Below, piece after piece: positions 31,066 through 38,677 of a stretch of DNA of 40,714 nucleotides (position 1 is its first letter; each line of letters opens with the position of its first letter). Position numbers and translations under genes: made by a program. The stretch comes from Oscillospiraceae bacterium (GTDB lineage: Bacteria > Bacillota > Clostridia > Oscillospirales > Ruminococcaceae). The DNA is taken from positions 1 to 40,714 of the forward strand of contig CAADVD010000014.1 in assembly GCA_900752435.1 (NCBI GenBank). Reading direction: 5' to 3'. A model generated the notes under the pieces. The model did no database searches and had not been told where the DNA came from. It saw only the letters and a program-made list of their open reading frames with translations.

Positions 31066-31584
31066 ATGAATGTGGACGTTGAAATCGATCAATTTACACC
31101 ATGCTTGATTGAGCGGTGTTCCGGAAAGCTAGTGGAAACAGCTTATTCTAGACTTTCGGCGCAAGAACAAGCAAACTTGGCACAGGGATGGCTATTTGAT
31201 TGGAATTCCCCTGACTTAAAAAACGCTGCTGTCTACAAACTGATATTGAAAAATAGTTGTGAAATTCAAGGGTTGATTGCATTGACCGATTTTCAGAGGG
31301 ATAATGCAATTTATGTAAACCTTGCAGAAAGCGCACCGCATAACATAGGAAAAGAAAGAAAATACGAAGGCGTTGGAGGACATTTATTTGCAATTGCAGC
31401 TCAAGTATCCATCAATTTGGGATATGGTGGGTTTGTTTTTATGGATGCAAAAAATGAAGAATTGGTAGAACATTATAGAGATAAAATGGGAGCTCAGCTG
31501 TTAGGGATGCCGCATCCGTATCGCATGTTTATAGATGAAAATGCGGCGCATAAGTTATTGGAAATTTACACACTGGGAGGTTAA
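31066..31584 (+). CDS. GNAT-like acetyltransferase, AT-rich accessory gene
   Basis: 172 aa. The central stretch KYEGVGGHLFAIAAQVSINLGYGGFVFMDAKNEELVEHYRDKMGA, shown here in part, has the GNAT pattern: an acetyl-CoA-binding loop (KYEGVGGHLF, in place of Q/RxxGxG/A) followed by helix, strand and the HYRDKMGA motif. The N-terminus IDQFTPCLIERCSGKLVETA is family-specific. The substrate is unknown. It is followed after 4 bases by a 64-aa protein under the same promoter and terminator, in a low-GC island between GC-richer housekeeping genes. A toxin/partner pair is possible but unproven. Confidence 0.75.
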   Translation: MNVDVEIDQFTPCLIERCSGKLVETAYSRLSAQEQANLAQGWLFDWNSPDLKNAAVYKLILKNSCEIQGLIALTDFQRDNAIYVNLAESAPHNIGKERKYEGVGGHLFAIAAQVSINLGYGGFVFMDAKNEELVEHYRDKMGAQLLGMPHPYRMFIDENAAHKLLEIYTLGG

Positions 31585-31588
31585 TGTA

Positions 31589-31783
31589 ATGTCTGAGAAA
31601 GAATTACGGGATATGCGTGAATTAGATGAACTTGCTGAAAAAGCAGGAGGACTTGTTTCACCTAGTTTTACGGATAATGTACACTATAACTATCGCAAAC
31701 TATCCGAGTACTGCAAAAGCAAAAAAATTGAACCGCAGGATTTAACACTACGCGAGTTGCGGCAGTTTGTTGTAAGCCCGTAA
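31589..31783 (+). CDS. Small partner protein of the GNAT gene, unknown function
   Basis: 64 aa, charged: MSEKELRDMRELDELAEKAG at the N-terminus, then SPSFTDNVHYNYRKLSEYCK and LTLRELRQFVV at the C-terminus; mostly helical. No HTH or RHH fold is obvious. GGGAGG lies 8 bases before the ATG. Its position directly after the acetyltransferase and shared terminator suggest the two proteins work together. The open frame 5' to 31589 overlaps the GNAT gene and lacks a start signal. Confidence 0.7.
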   Translation: MSEKELRDMRELDELAEKAGGLVSPSFTDNVHYNYRKLSEYCKSKKIEPQDLTLRELRQFVVSP

Positions 31784-31822
31784 AAGCGTGCCACTCGAAC
31801 TTTCATTTGAGTGGCACGCTTT
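31783..31822 (+). terminator. Terminator of the GNAT operon
   Basis: AAAGCGTGCCACTC, 12-base loop, GAGTGGCACGCTTT, then TATTATTAT. Perfect 14-bp stem starting at the stop codon of the small gene. Confidence 0.8.
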
Positions 31823-31854
31823 ATTATTATCTCAATTGTAAACATTCTAAAAAC

Positions 31855-31898
31855 AAATGCCGGAAAGCTGCACATTCCCATGCAGCCTTCCGGCATTT
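31855..31898 (-). terminator. Terminator of the HIT-family gene
   Basis: Minus strand AAATGCCGGAAGGCTGCA, 8-base loop, TGCAGCTTTCCGGCATTT, then GTTTTTAG. 18-bp stem with one G-U pair on the minus strand. Confidence 0.8.
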
Positions 31899-31929
31899 TT
31901 GCGGGTATCATAAAAGGCAATATCGACCA

Positions 31930-32271
31930 TTATCCCGGAGGCCACGCCAAGCTTCTTCCGCCCAGCACATGGAAGTGCAGGTGCTTGACCGTCTGCCCGC
32001 CGTCCTCGCCGATGTTGTTGACGATGCGGTAACCGTTATCCAATCCCAGCTCTTTGGCCAGCTTGCGAATCACCAAGAAGATATGGGATACCACTGCCGC
32101 ATTTTCCTCTGTCAGCGCATCCGCACTGGCAATGTGCATTTTCGGCACGACCAAAAAGTGCACCGGTGCCTGCGGATCAATGTCATAAAACGCATAGCAC
32201 GCCTCATCCTCATAAATCTTATTGGAAGAAATCTCCCCTGCCACAATCTTACAAAACAAGCAATCACTCAC
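31930..32271 (-). CDS. HIT-family (histidine triad) nucleotide-binding protein
   Basis: 113 aa. N-terminal CLFCKIVAGEISSNKIYEDE, middle HFLVVPKMHIASADAL, and the histidine triad HLHFHVLGG near the C-terminus identify the HINT branch, which hydrolyses nucleoside phosphoramidates or AMP-lysine. The start is probably GTG at 32271: AAAGGAG lies 9 bases before it, whereas the ATG at 32280 touches the ribosome binding site. Confidence 0.92.
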   Translation of the reverse strand: MSDCLFCKIVAGEISSNKIYEDEACYAFYDIDPQAPVHFLVVPKMHIASADALTEENAAVVSHIFLVIRKLAKELGLDNGYRIVNNIGEDGGQTVKHLHFHVLGGRSLAWPPG

Positions 32272-32342
32272 AATTCTCATCTCCTTTCCATTTTAAATGT
32301 AAAACCAGCTCAAGCAAACCACCCAATGCGCGTTCACCCATC

Positions 32343-32370
32343 ATTTGCAATTTACAATTTACAATTTGCA
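32343..32370. repeat. Heptanucleotide tandem repeat
   Basis: ATTTGCA, ATTTACA, ATTTACA, ATTTGCA in tandem, followed by ATTTTTA. It lies in the gap between alaS and the HIT-family gene. Confidence 0.65.
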
Positions 32371-32374
32371 ATTT

Positions 32375-35008
32375 TTACAGCATTTTTTCCAGAATCGACG
32401 GCAACGCCAGCAGTGCTTCATCAATCTTCGTCAAGTCCATCACACCGGCCATGGCGCTGTCCGGACGTCCGCCGCCTTTGCCGCCGGTAATGGCGGCCAC
32501 TTCTTTGACGATTTTACCAGCATGCGCACCGGCTTTGACCGCGTCTTTGCCGCAGACGCACAGCATGGTGGCGCGTTCCGGAGCCGTGCCGACCAAAATG
32601 GCAACGGTATTCGGCGCTTTTTCCTTGAGCTGGTCGCCCATGTTGCGGAGCACTTCGGATTTCGCATCGGAAATCATCGCGGATACAACGCGCATACCCT
32701 TGACCTCTTTGGCGTTGTCGAGGATATTGCCAAACTGCATGGAAGCAAGCTTCTGATCCAATGCTTCAATTTCGCGGTTTTTCTGTTTGAGTTCCGCCAT
32801 CAAGGAGGTGCATTTATCCACCAATTCGGACGGATTGGAAAGCTTCAGCTCATTGGCCGCCTTGTTGATGGTTGCGGTGGTTTCGCGGAGCAGTTCAAGG
32901 ATTTGGAAACCGGTTCTGGCTTCGATACGACGGACACCAGCCGCCACGGAGGATTCGCTTACAATTTTAAACAAGCCGATTTTGGAGGTATTGTCTACAT
33001 GTGTACCGCCGCAGAACTCGATGGAGTAACCGCCCGCGTCAACCACACGCACCACATCGCCGTATTTTTCGCCAAACAACGCCATCGCGCCGGTTTTTTT
33101 GGCCTCTTCGATGCTCATTTCTTTTGTCACCACATCGAGCGCTTCAAAAATTTTGGCGTTGACCTGCTGTTCCACCTTGCTGATTTCCTCTTTGGTCATC
33201 GCTTCAAAGTGTGAGAAGTCAAAGCGCAGGCTGTATGCATTGACGAGCTGACCGGCCTGATGGACGTGATCGCCCAGCACATTGCGCAGAGCGGCCTGAA
33301 GCAGGTGAGCGGCCGTATGATTGCGCATGATGGATTCACGAACCAGCTTTGCCACTTTCAGGTGAACGGTATCGCCCACACTGAACATGCCCTCGGCAAT
33401 TTCGCAGACGTGGATGAACAAGCCCGTGTTGGTTTTCTGTACATCCAGTACAGCGGCCGACGAAGCGTCGGTCGAAATCTGGCCTTTATCGGCAACCTGT
33501 CCGCCGCTTTCCGCATAGAAGCAGGTCTTGTCAAACACGATGGTGGCCTTTTGTCCAGCCGCCGCCGAGCTGACCTTTTCGTTGTCCACCAGAATGGCGA
33601 GAATCTTCGCATCGGTTTCCAACTCGGTGTAACCAGTAAACTCGGTGGTTACGCCATCCAGCTTGAGCACTTCGCCTGCCCAAGCCACATCCTCCATGGA
33701 CATACGGGCTTTGCGTGCGCGTTCTTTCTGCTGGTTCATCAGATTGATGAACGCATCCTCGTCGAGATGGATGCCCTTTTCTTCGAGAATTTCTCTGGTC
33801 AAATCAATCGGGAAGCCATAGGTATCGTACAGCTTGAATGCATCCTGACCGGAGAGCATTTTTTCACTGCTGGTTTCCGCCTGATTAATCAGCTGATTGA
33901 GAATTTCAAAGCCTTTGTCGATGGTGCGGTTGAAGTTTTCTTCTTCAAATTTGATGATTTTTTCCAGATACGGCAGCTTTTCTGTCAATTCCGGATACGC
34001 CACCGCGTTTTCTTTTGCTACCGTGGAAACCACTTTATAAAGGAACGGTTCGTTGATGCCGAGCAAACGGCCGTGACGTGCAGCGCGGCGGAGCAGGCGG
34101 CGGAGCACATAGCCGCGGCCTTCGTTGGACGGAGTCACGCCGTCCGCGAGCATGAAAACGGTACTGCGGATGTGGTCGGTAATGACGCGCAGAGAAACGT
34201 CCTTTTCCTCGTCCTCATGGTAGGACACACCCGCAATCTGGCTGATGTGCTTCATGATGTTCTGCACGGTATCGACTTCAAACAGGTTGTCCACACCCTG
34301 CATGATGCAGGCCAAACGTTCCAGTCCCATACCGGTGTCGATATTTGGATGTTCGAGCTTGGTGTAATGGCCTTCGCCGTCGTTGTCGAACTGGCTGAAC
34401 ACCAGGTTCCAGAACTCGACATAGCGGTCGCAGTCACAGCCAACCGCGCAATCCGGTTTACCGCAGCCTTTTTCTTCGCCGCGGTCAAAGTAAATTTCCG
34501 AGCACGGGCCGCACGGACCGGCGCCGATTTCCCAGAAGTTGTCATCTTTTCCCAAACGCACGATGTGTGACGGATCCACGCCCACTTCGTTGACCCAGAT
34601 GTCCACTGCTTCGTCGTCGTCCTCATAGACGGAAACCCACAGGCGGTCAACCGGAAGCTTGAGTTCTTCTGTGATGAATTCCCACGCCCATTTGGTGGCT
34701 TCGTGCTTGAAGTAATCGCCGAATGAGAAGTTGCCCAGCATTTCAAAGAAGGTGCCGTGGCGCGCCGTTTTGCCGACGTTTTCGATATCCGGTGTACGGA
34801 TGCACTTCTGGCAGGTGGTAACGCGCTTGCTCGGCGGTGTTTCCTGTCCCAAGAACCATTTTTTCATCGGCGCCATACCGGAGTTGATAAGCAGAAGGCT
34901 GTTGTCCCCCTGCGGCAGAAGCGGAAAGCTCTGCAGTCTTGTGTGTGCTTTGGTTTCAAAGAAGCTCAAGAATTTTTCTCTCAGCTCGTTCAAACCGGTC
35001 CATTCCAT
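32375..35008 (-). CDS. alaS: Alanyl-tRNA synthetase
   Basis: 877 aa, full length. N-terminal class II catalytic domain (MEWTGLNELREKFLSFFETK, PLLPQGDNSLLLINSGMAPM, RHGTFFEMLGNFSFGDYFK). The editing domain has HTAAHLLQAALRN and FCGGTHVDNTSKIG with the zinc/editing His and Cys residues. The C-terminal DHHA1 domain is Gly-rich (GGKGGGRPDSAMAG). GGAG lies 9 bases ahead of the ATG at 35008; the frame open to 35053 falls in the leader. Controlled by a T-box upstream. Confidence 0.96.
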   Translation of the reverse strand: MEWTGLNELREKFLSFFETKAHTRLQSFPLLPQGDNSLLLINSGMAPMKKWFLGQETPPSKRVTTCQKCIRTPDIENVGKTARHGTFFEMLGNFSFGDYFKHEATKWAWEFITEELKLPVDRLWVSVYEDDDEAVDIWVNEVGVDPSHIVRLGKDDNFWEIGAGPCGPCSEIYFDRGEEKGCGKPDCAVGCDCDRYVEFWNLVFSQFDNDGEGHYTKLEHPNIDTGMGLERLACIMQGVDNLFEVDTVQNIMKHISQIAGVSYHEDEEKDVSLRVITDHIRSTVFMLADGVTPSNEGRGYVLRRLLRRAARHGRLLGINEPFLYKVVSTVAKENAVAYPELTEKLPYLEKIIKFEEENFNRTIDKGFEILNQLINQAETSSEKMLSGQDAFKLYDTYGFPIDLTREILEEKGIHLDEDAFINLMNQQKERARKARMSMEDVAWAGEVLKLDGVTTEFTGYTELETDAKILAILVDNEKVSSAAAGQKATIVFDKTCFYAESGGQVADKGQISTDASSAAVLDVQKTNTGLFIHVCEIAEGMFSVGDTVHLKVAKLVRESIMRNHTAAHLLQAALRNVLGDHVHQAGQLVNAYSLRFDFSHFEAMTKEEISKVEQQVNAKIFEALDVVTKEMSIEEAKKTGAMALFGEKYGDVVRVVDAGGYSIEFCGGTHVDNTSKIGLFKIVSESSVAAGVRRIEARTGFQILELLRETTATINKAANELKLSNPSELVDKCTSLMAELKQKNREIEALDQKLASMQFGNILDNAKEVKGMRVVSAMISDAKSEVLRNMGDQLKEKAPNTVAILVGTAPERATMLCVCGKDAVKAGAHAGKIVKEVAAITGGKGGGRPDSAMAGVMDLTKIDEALLALPSILEKML

Positions 35009-35067
35009 TGTCCATTTCTCCTTTGTTTTGATTCCGTTGTTTGCATGGCGCACTTTTTGTGCGCATC

Positions 35068-35314
35068 AAAAAAGAGCCGTTGTCCCGAAAAACACATGGG
35101 ACGAAGGCTCTTCAAATTCCGTGGTACCACCCAACTTGCCAAAGACATGCTTTGACCTCTTTTGTTCCCTTAACGCAGGAAATACGTTCCGGCTCTTCGC
35201 CGACCGCTCCAAGATGGCTTCTGAACCCGTACTCATAAAAACCTTTCAGCGGATGGTTTTCTCTCTGGATGAGGGGAATGTTCAGTTGGTCTTTTCCACG
35301 CATTTGTCGTATGT
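35068..35314 (-). promoter_or_regulatory. T-box riboswitch leader of alaS
   Basis: On the minus strand a leader of about 250 bases contains GGGTGGTACCACGG (35119-35132), the T-box core, and ends in a terminator (35068-35112): AAGAGCC...GTCCC, loop, GGGAC...GGCTCTTTTTT. Uncharged tRNA-Ala would switch it to the antiterminator. An AGAGA motif near the stem I base is visible. I could not assign the specifier codon with confidence. Confidence 0.85.
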
Positions 35315-35320
35315 GACTTT

Positions 35321-35349
35321 ATTATAGGCGCTTTGAGGAGGTTTGTCAA
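35321..35349 (-). promoter_or_regulatory. Promoter of the alaS T-box transcript
   Basis: Minus strand TTGACA, 17 bases, TATAAT: a perfect consensus promoter. Confidence 0.75.
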
Positions 35350-35418
35350 TATTGAGAAATGGAGAAAATAAAGCGAATTCTCAAAATAGGTGCGATTTGT
35401 AGATTTTTTTACTCTTTG

Positions 35419-35505
35419 TTATGCTGCTTTGTGCGTGTAGTTAATCACAGCAATTTCAGTCCATAAATCTTGAACAGACTGAATGATTTCATCCGATTTT
35501 TCCGC
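35419..35505 (-). pseudogene. Possible coding remnant (C-terminal fragment)
   Basis: A minus-strand frame of 29 codons reads EKSDEIIQSVQDLWTEIAV, then INYTHKAA and a stop. It looks protein-like but has no initiation codon and is preceded by a stop, so it could be the end of a decayed gene. No homologue recognised. Confidence 0.25.
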
Positions 35506-35521
35506 TTAATTGTTTATTTTT

Positions 35522-35550
35522 ATTATACCAAACTCTTCCATCAAAAACAA
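35522..35550 (-). promoter_or_regulatory. Promoter-like sequence with no intact gene downstream
   Basis: Minus strand TTGTTT, 17 bases, TATAAT with an extended TGG before the -10. It points into the remnant at 35419-35505 and, beyond it, the alaS promoter. Confidence 0.35.
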
Positions 35551-35628
35551 TCACCTTTCCGCCGTTCTCGCATAAACTAAGGGAATCCCCTTGAATGTAA
35601 CAAATCCGTAAAATATACACGCAGGCAA

Positions 35629-35657
35629 TTGCGTTTCAAGCTAAAACAAATTATAAT
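35629..35657 (+). promoter_or_regulatory. Promoter of the uridine-kinase-like gene
   Basis: TTGCGT, 17 bases, TATAAT. A short dyad TTGTA-TAAAACG-TACAA follows at about 35678-35694 in the leader. Confidence 0.5.
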
Positions 35658-35721
35658 GGAGATGATTAAAATCTTTTGTATAAAACGTACAATTCTACAG
35701 CAAATGGACGCAGGTGAACGC

Positions 35722-36651
35722 ATGAAATACAGCAAAAAAATGCAGGAAGTATCCATTCCGGCACTGGCAGCCCAACTCAGAGCCGACCCTGCCGGCGTGG
35801 TGCAGTTACAGGAAACGACCTACCATAATCACATCTTGGAGGTCTGCGACGAAGCCGTCACGCAGAACAAGCACCTTCTCCTGCTGACCGGTCCGTCTGG
35901 CTCCGGCAAAACGACAACCGCCATCAAAATTTTGAACGAGCTTGCGCGGCGCGGCAAAAAGGTGGACCGCATTTCGCTGGACAACTTTTACAAGGACGAC
36001 AAAGATCTGCCGTTTTGGAGCGACGGCTTTAAAAACTATGAGAGCATTGACGCCATGGATGTGGCCTGCTTCCACGAAACCATCCGCACACTGACGGCGA
36101 CGGGCACGGCGCAGTTTCCACTGTATGATTTTGCTCACAGCGCCCGCCGCACGGATACCTTTACCGTGCATTACGACGAGGAAACCTATCTGATTTTTGA
36201 AGGAATTCACGCGTTGAATCCGGTGCTGTGCGAGCATTTGCATGACGACAACATCCTGCGTATTTACGTCAGCACACACAGCGATTTCGTGGACGCGCAG
36301 GGCGAAGTGGTGCTCAAAGCCAAGAATCTGCGCCTAATGCGGCGCATGCTGCGCGATTACCAGCACCGTGACGCGCCGGTTCGGGAAACATTGGATTTGT
36401 GGGAATATGTGCTGCGCGGCGCCCAGCTCTACATCAAACCGTTTCGCAAGTTTGCGGATATCCACATCAATTCGGCGCACAGCTACGAACCAGCGCTGTA
36501 CCGTGACAGCCTGCTCCGCCTGCTGGAAGAATACCGGCACGACGAGAAGTACGGCGAATTGGTGCAGACCTTGATTCATGCAGTCGAACCGCTTCCATCC
36601 CTATCGGCGGAACAAATTCCGGCCGATTCCTTAATTCGGGAATTTATTTAA
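35722..36651 (+). CDS. Uridine kinase / phosphoribulokinase-family nucleoside kinase
   Basis: 309 aa. Walker A GPSGSGKTTTA (57-67), then SLDNFYKDDKDLPFW (substrate-side motif of the Udk/PRK family) and LIFEGIHALNP, the family's Walker B-like strand. Clostridial relatives often carry an N-terminal TGS-like region, which is missing here; the N-terminal 50 residues are a short helical extension. Phosphorylates a nucleoside, likely uridine/cytidine, in salvage. The start at 35722 follows CAGGTGA; the frame is open to 35629 but overlaps the promoter. Confidence 0.85.
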   Translation: MKYSKKMQEVSIPALAAQLRADPAGVVQLQETTYHNHILEVCDEAVTQNKHLLLLTGPSGSGKTTTAIKILNELARRGKKVDRISLDNFYKDDKDLPFWSDGFKNYESIDAMDVACFHETIRTLTATGTAQFPLYDFAHSARRTDTFTVHYDEETYLIFEGIHALNPVLCEHLHDDNILRIYVSTHSDFVDAQGEVVLKAKNLRLMRRMLRDYQHRDAPVRETLDLWEYVLRGAQLYIKPFRKFADIHINSAHSYEPALYRDSLLRLLEEYRHDEKYGELVQTLIHAVEPLPSLSAEQIPADSLIREFI

Positions 36652-36691
36652 ACAGCAGTTTTCCACAAGCCAGAGAAAAGGATGTTGAAAG

Positions 36692-38287
36692 ATGAAATTA
36701 AAATTTTACGGCGCGGACAAAGAAGTCACCGGAAGCTGTCACATGCTGGAAGCGTGCGGCAAGCGCATTCTGATTGACTGCGGCCTACAGCAGGGACAGG
36801 ACGAAAAAAACGACAACGCGCTCCCGTTTTCAGCCGGCACGATCGACGCCGTGCTGGTTACACACGCCCACATCGACCATTCCGGCCGTCTGCCTCTTCT
36901 GGTGAAAAACGGTTTTACCGGTGACATCATCGCCACACGCCTAACCTGCGATTTGATGCGCATTATGCTCGAGGACAGCGCGCACATTCAAGAAATGGAC
37001 GCCCAGTGGAAGCAGCGCAAGCGCCGCCGTTCCGGCGATGAACTCGTCGAACCGCTTTATACTGGGGAGGATGCCTTCCGTACATTCCGCCAATTTCGCC
37101 CATGCGAGTACGAGCAAACCGTGACGGTTGCCGACGGCGTCACAGCGCGGTTTGTGGATGCCGGCCACTTGCTCGGCTCGGCTTCTGTGGAGCTGACCGT
37201 GACGGAAAACGGCGAAACCAAGGTACTGGTGTTCTCCGGTGACATCGGCAATCTCCGCCAGCCCATTATCCGTGATCCACAGTATCTGCACCACGCAGAC
37301 TATGTGGTGATGGAGTCCACCTACGGCAACCGCATGCATGAGGAAACCAGCGATTTGGTGTGGGATTTGGCGCAGATTTTTGACCGCACGCTGGCGCGCG
37401 GCGGCAACGTGGTGATTCCATCGTTTGCGGTGGGGCGCACGCAGGAACTGCTTTACTTCATCCGTGAAATCAAGGAGCGCTTTCTAGTCAAGAGCGTGCC
37501 GGATTTCCCCGTGTACGTCGATTCGCCGCTGGCGCTGGAAGCCACGCAGATTTACGACGGGGATTTGACCGGTTACGCCGATGAGGAAACCATTGCGATT
37601 TTGCAAAGCGGTTTCCGTCCCATCAAGTTCTCCAAGCTGTTCTTGTGCCGGACAGCGGAGGAATCCATGGCGCTCAACGCGGACGAAACGCCCAAGGTCA
37701 TCATTTCTTCGAGCGGCATGTGTGAAGCCGGACGCATCCGGCACCATTTGAAGCACAACTTGTGGCGGCCGGAATGCTCCGTGGTGTTTGTCGGGTATCA
37801 GGCCAACGGCACGATGGGGCGAATTTTGGTGGACGGTACGCAGGAAGTAAAGCTGTTCGGTGAGCGCATTGCGGTCAAGGCGCAGATTCACAACTTCCGC
37901 GGCATGAGCGGCCACGCCGACCGTGATGGCCTGCACAAATGGGCGAGTGAGTTCACGTCGCCGTTGCAGAAGGTGTTTGTGGTGCACGGCGAGGAAGAAG
38001 CCGCCATGACGCTGACAGCCGATTTGCGCGCCATGGGCGTGGATGCGGCTGCTCCCGATTTTCAGGCCGAATACGACCTGCTGGAAGACCGCTTCACCGA
38101 CATGGGCGTTCCAGCCGCCACCCTGCGGACGAAGCCGATTCGGAAAGGCTCAGCAGCGTATCAGCGCTTGCAGAGCGTGGGTGACCGGATGCTGGAGGTC
38201 ATTGCGCACAACGAGGGCGGCAGCAACAAGGATTTGGCGAAATTTGCGGATCAGCTGCTGGCCTTGATTGAAAAATGGGATCGGTAG
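36692..38287 (+). CDS. Metallo-beta-lactamase/beta-CASP ribonuclease-like protein
   Basis: 531 aa. MBL motif THAHIDHSG with His58, His60, Asp62 and His63. VDAGHLLGSASVEL carries the next metal His and FSGDIGN the bridging Asp. The beta-CASP insertion and RMMBL C-terminus are represented by VIPSFAVGRTQELLYF, VIISSSGMCEAGRIRHHL, FRGMSGHADRDGL and FVVHGEEEA. Relatives include CPSF73-like and YsdC/RNase J-type RNA hydrolases. AAAGGATG precedes the ATG. It follows the kinase gene by 40 bases and precedes thrS. Confidence 0.9.
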   Translation: MKLKFYGADKEVTGSCHMLEACGKRILIDCGLQQGQDEKNDNALPFSAGTIDAVLVTHAHIDHSGRLPLLVKNGFTGDIIATRLTCDLMRIMLEDSAHIQEMDAQWKQRKRRRSGDELVEPLYTGEDAFRTFRQFRPCEYEQTVTVADGVTARFVDAGHLLGSASVELTVTENGETKVLVFSGDIGNLRQPIIRDPQYLHHADYVVMESTYGNRMHEETSDLVWDLAQIFDRTLARGGNVVIPSFAVGRTQELLYFIREIKERFLVKSVPDFPVYVDSPLALEATQIYDGDLTGYADEETIAILQSGFRPIKFSKLFLCRTAEESMALNADETPKVIISSSGMCEAGRIRHHLKHNLWRPECSVVFVGYQANGTMGRILVDGTQEVKLFGERIAVKAQIHNFRGMSGHADRDGLHKWASEFTSPLQKVFVVHGEEEAAMTLTADLRAMGVDAAAPDFQAEYDLLEDRFTDMGVPAATLRTKPIRKGSAAYQRLQSVGDRMLEVIAHNEGGSNKDLAKFADQLLALIEKWDR

Positions 38288-38335
38288 GGAAGCGGAAGCC
38301 GACAAACGGATCCATGGAATTTCTAATTTTTCCGC

Positions 38336-38364
38336 TTGACAACCGCCGAAGTTGGTGGTACGAT
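38336..38364 (+). promoter_or_regulatory. Promoter of the thrS T-box transcript
   Basis: TTGACA, 17 bases, TACGAT, 48 bases after the beta-CASP gene stop. Confidence 0.65.
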
Positions 38365-38370
38365 AAGACC

Positions 38371-38627
38371 AACATCAAAAATCGCTGATAAGAACGCCCG
38401 AACAGTTTCCCCATCGCCCCCAGAGACAGGCATCACCGGCTGAAAGTGCCTGACCGCGTTGGTCGTTCGTGTGACCACCTTGGAGAGTGCGGTGAACCGC
38501 AACGGCAAGCGACGGCCGTTATCCCGTCGATGAACGAGTGACAGAGATGCAGGACATTTCTGTAATTTGGGTGGAACCGTGGAGTTTGAACACTTCATCC
38601 CTAACCATTGGGATGAAGTGTTTTTTT
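38371..38627 (+). promoter_or_regulatory. T-box riboswitch leader of thrS
   Basis: A leader of about 255 bases has an AGAGA motif (about 38421-38425) and the T-box core GGGTGGAACCGTGG (38569-38582). The terminator ACACTTCATCCC, loop TAACCATT, GGGATGAAGTGT is followed by seven T (38590-38627). ACC triplets near 38480 could be the Thr specifier, but I cannot fix the register. It regulates thrS by charging of tRNA-Thr. Confidence 0.88.
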
Positions 38628-38677
38628 ATGGGCAGTCAGCATCCATGTGAAATGAAAACAAGGAAAGGAAGAACAAC

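Noticed and set aside
32343..32370. CRISPR-like repeat
   Set aside because: Units are 7 bases without spacers and no cas genes are present.
33260..34570. 436-aa ORF opposite alaS
   Set aside because: Antisense shadow; alaS is unambiguous on the other strand.
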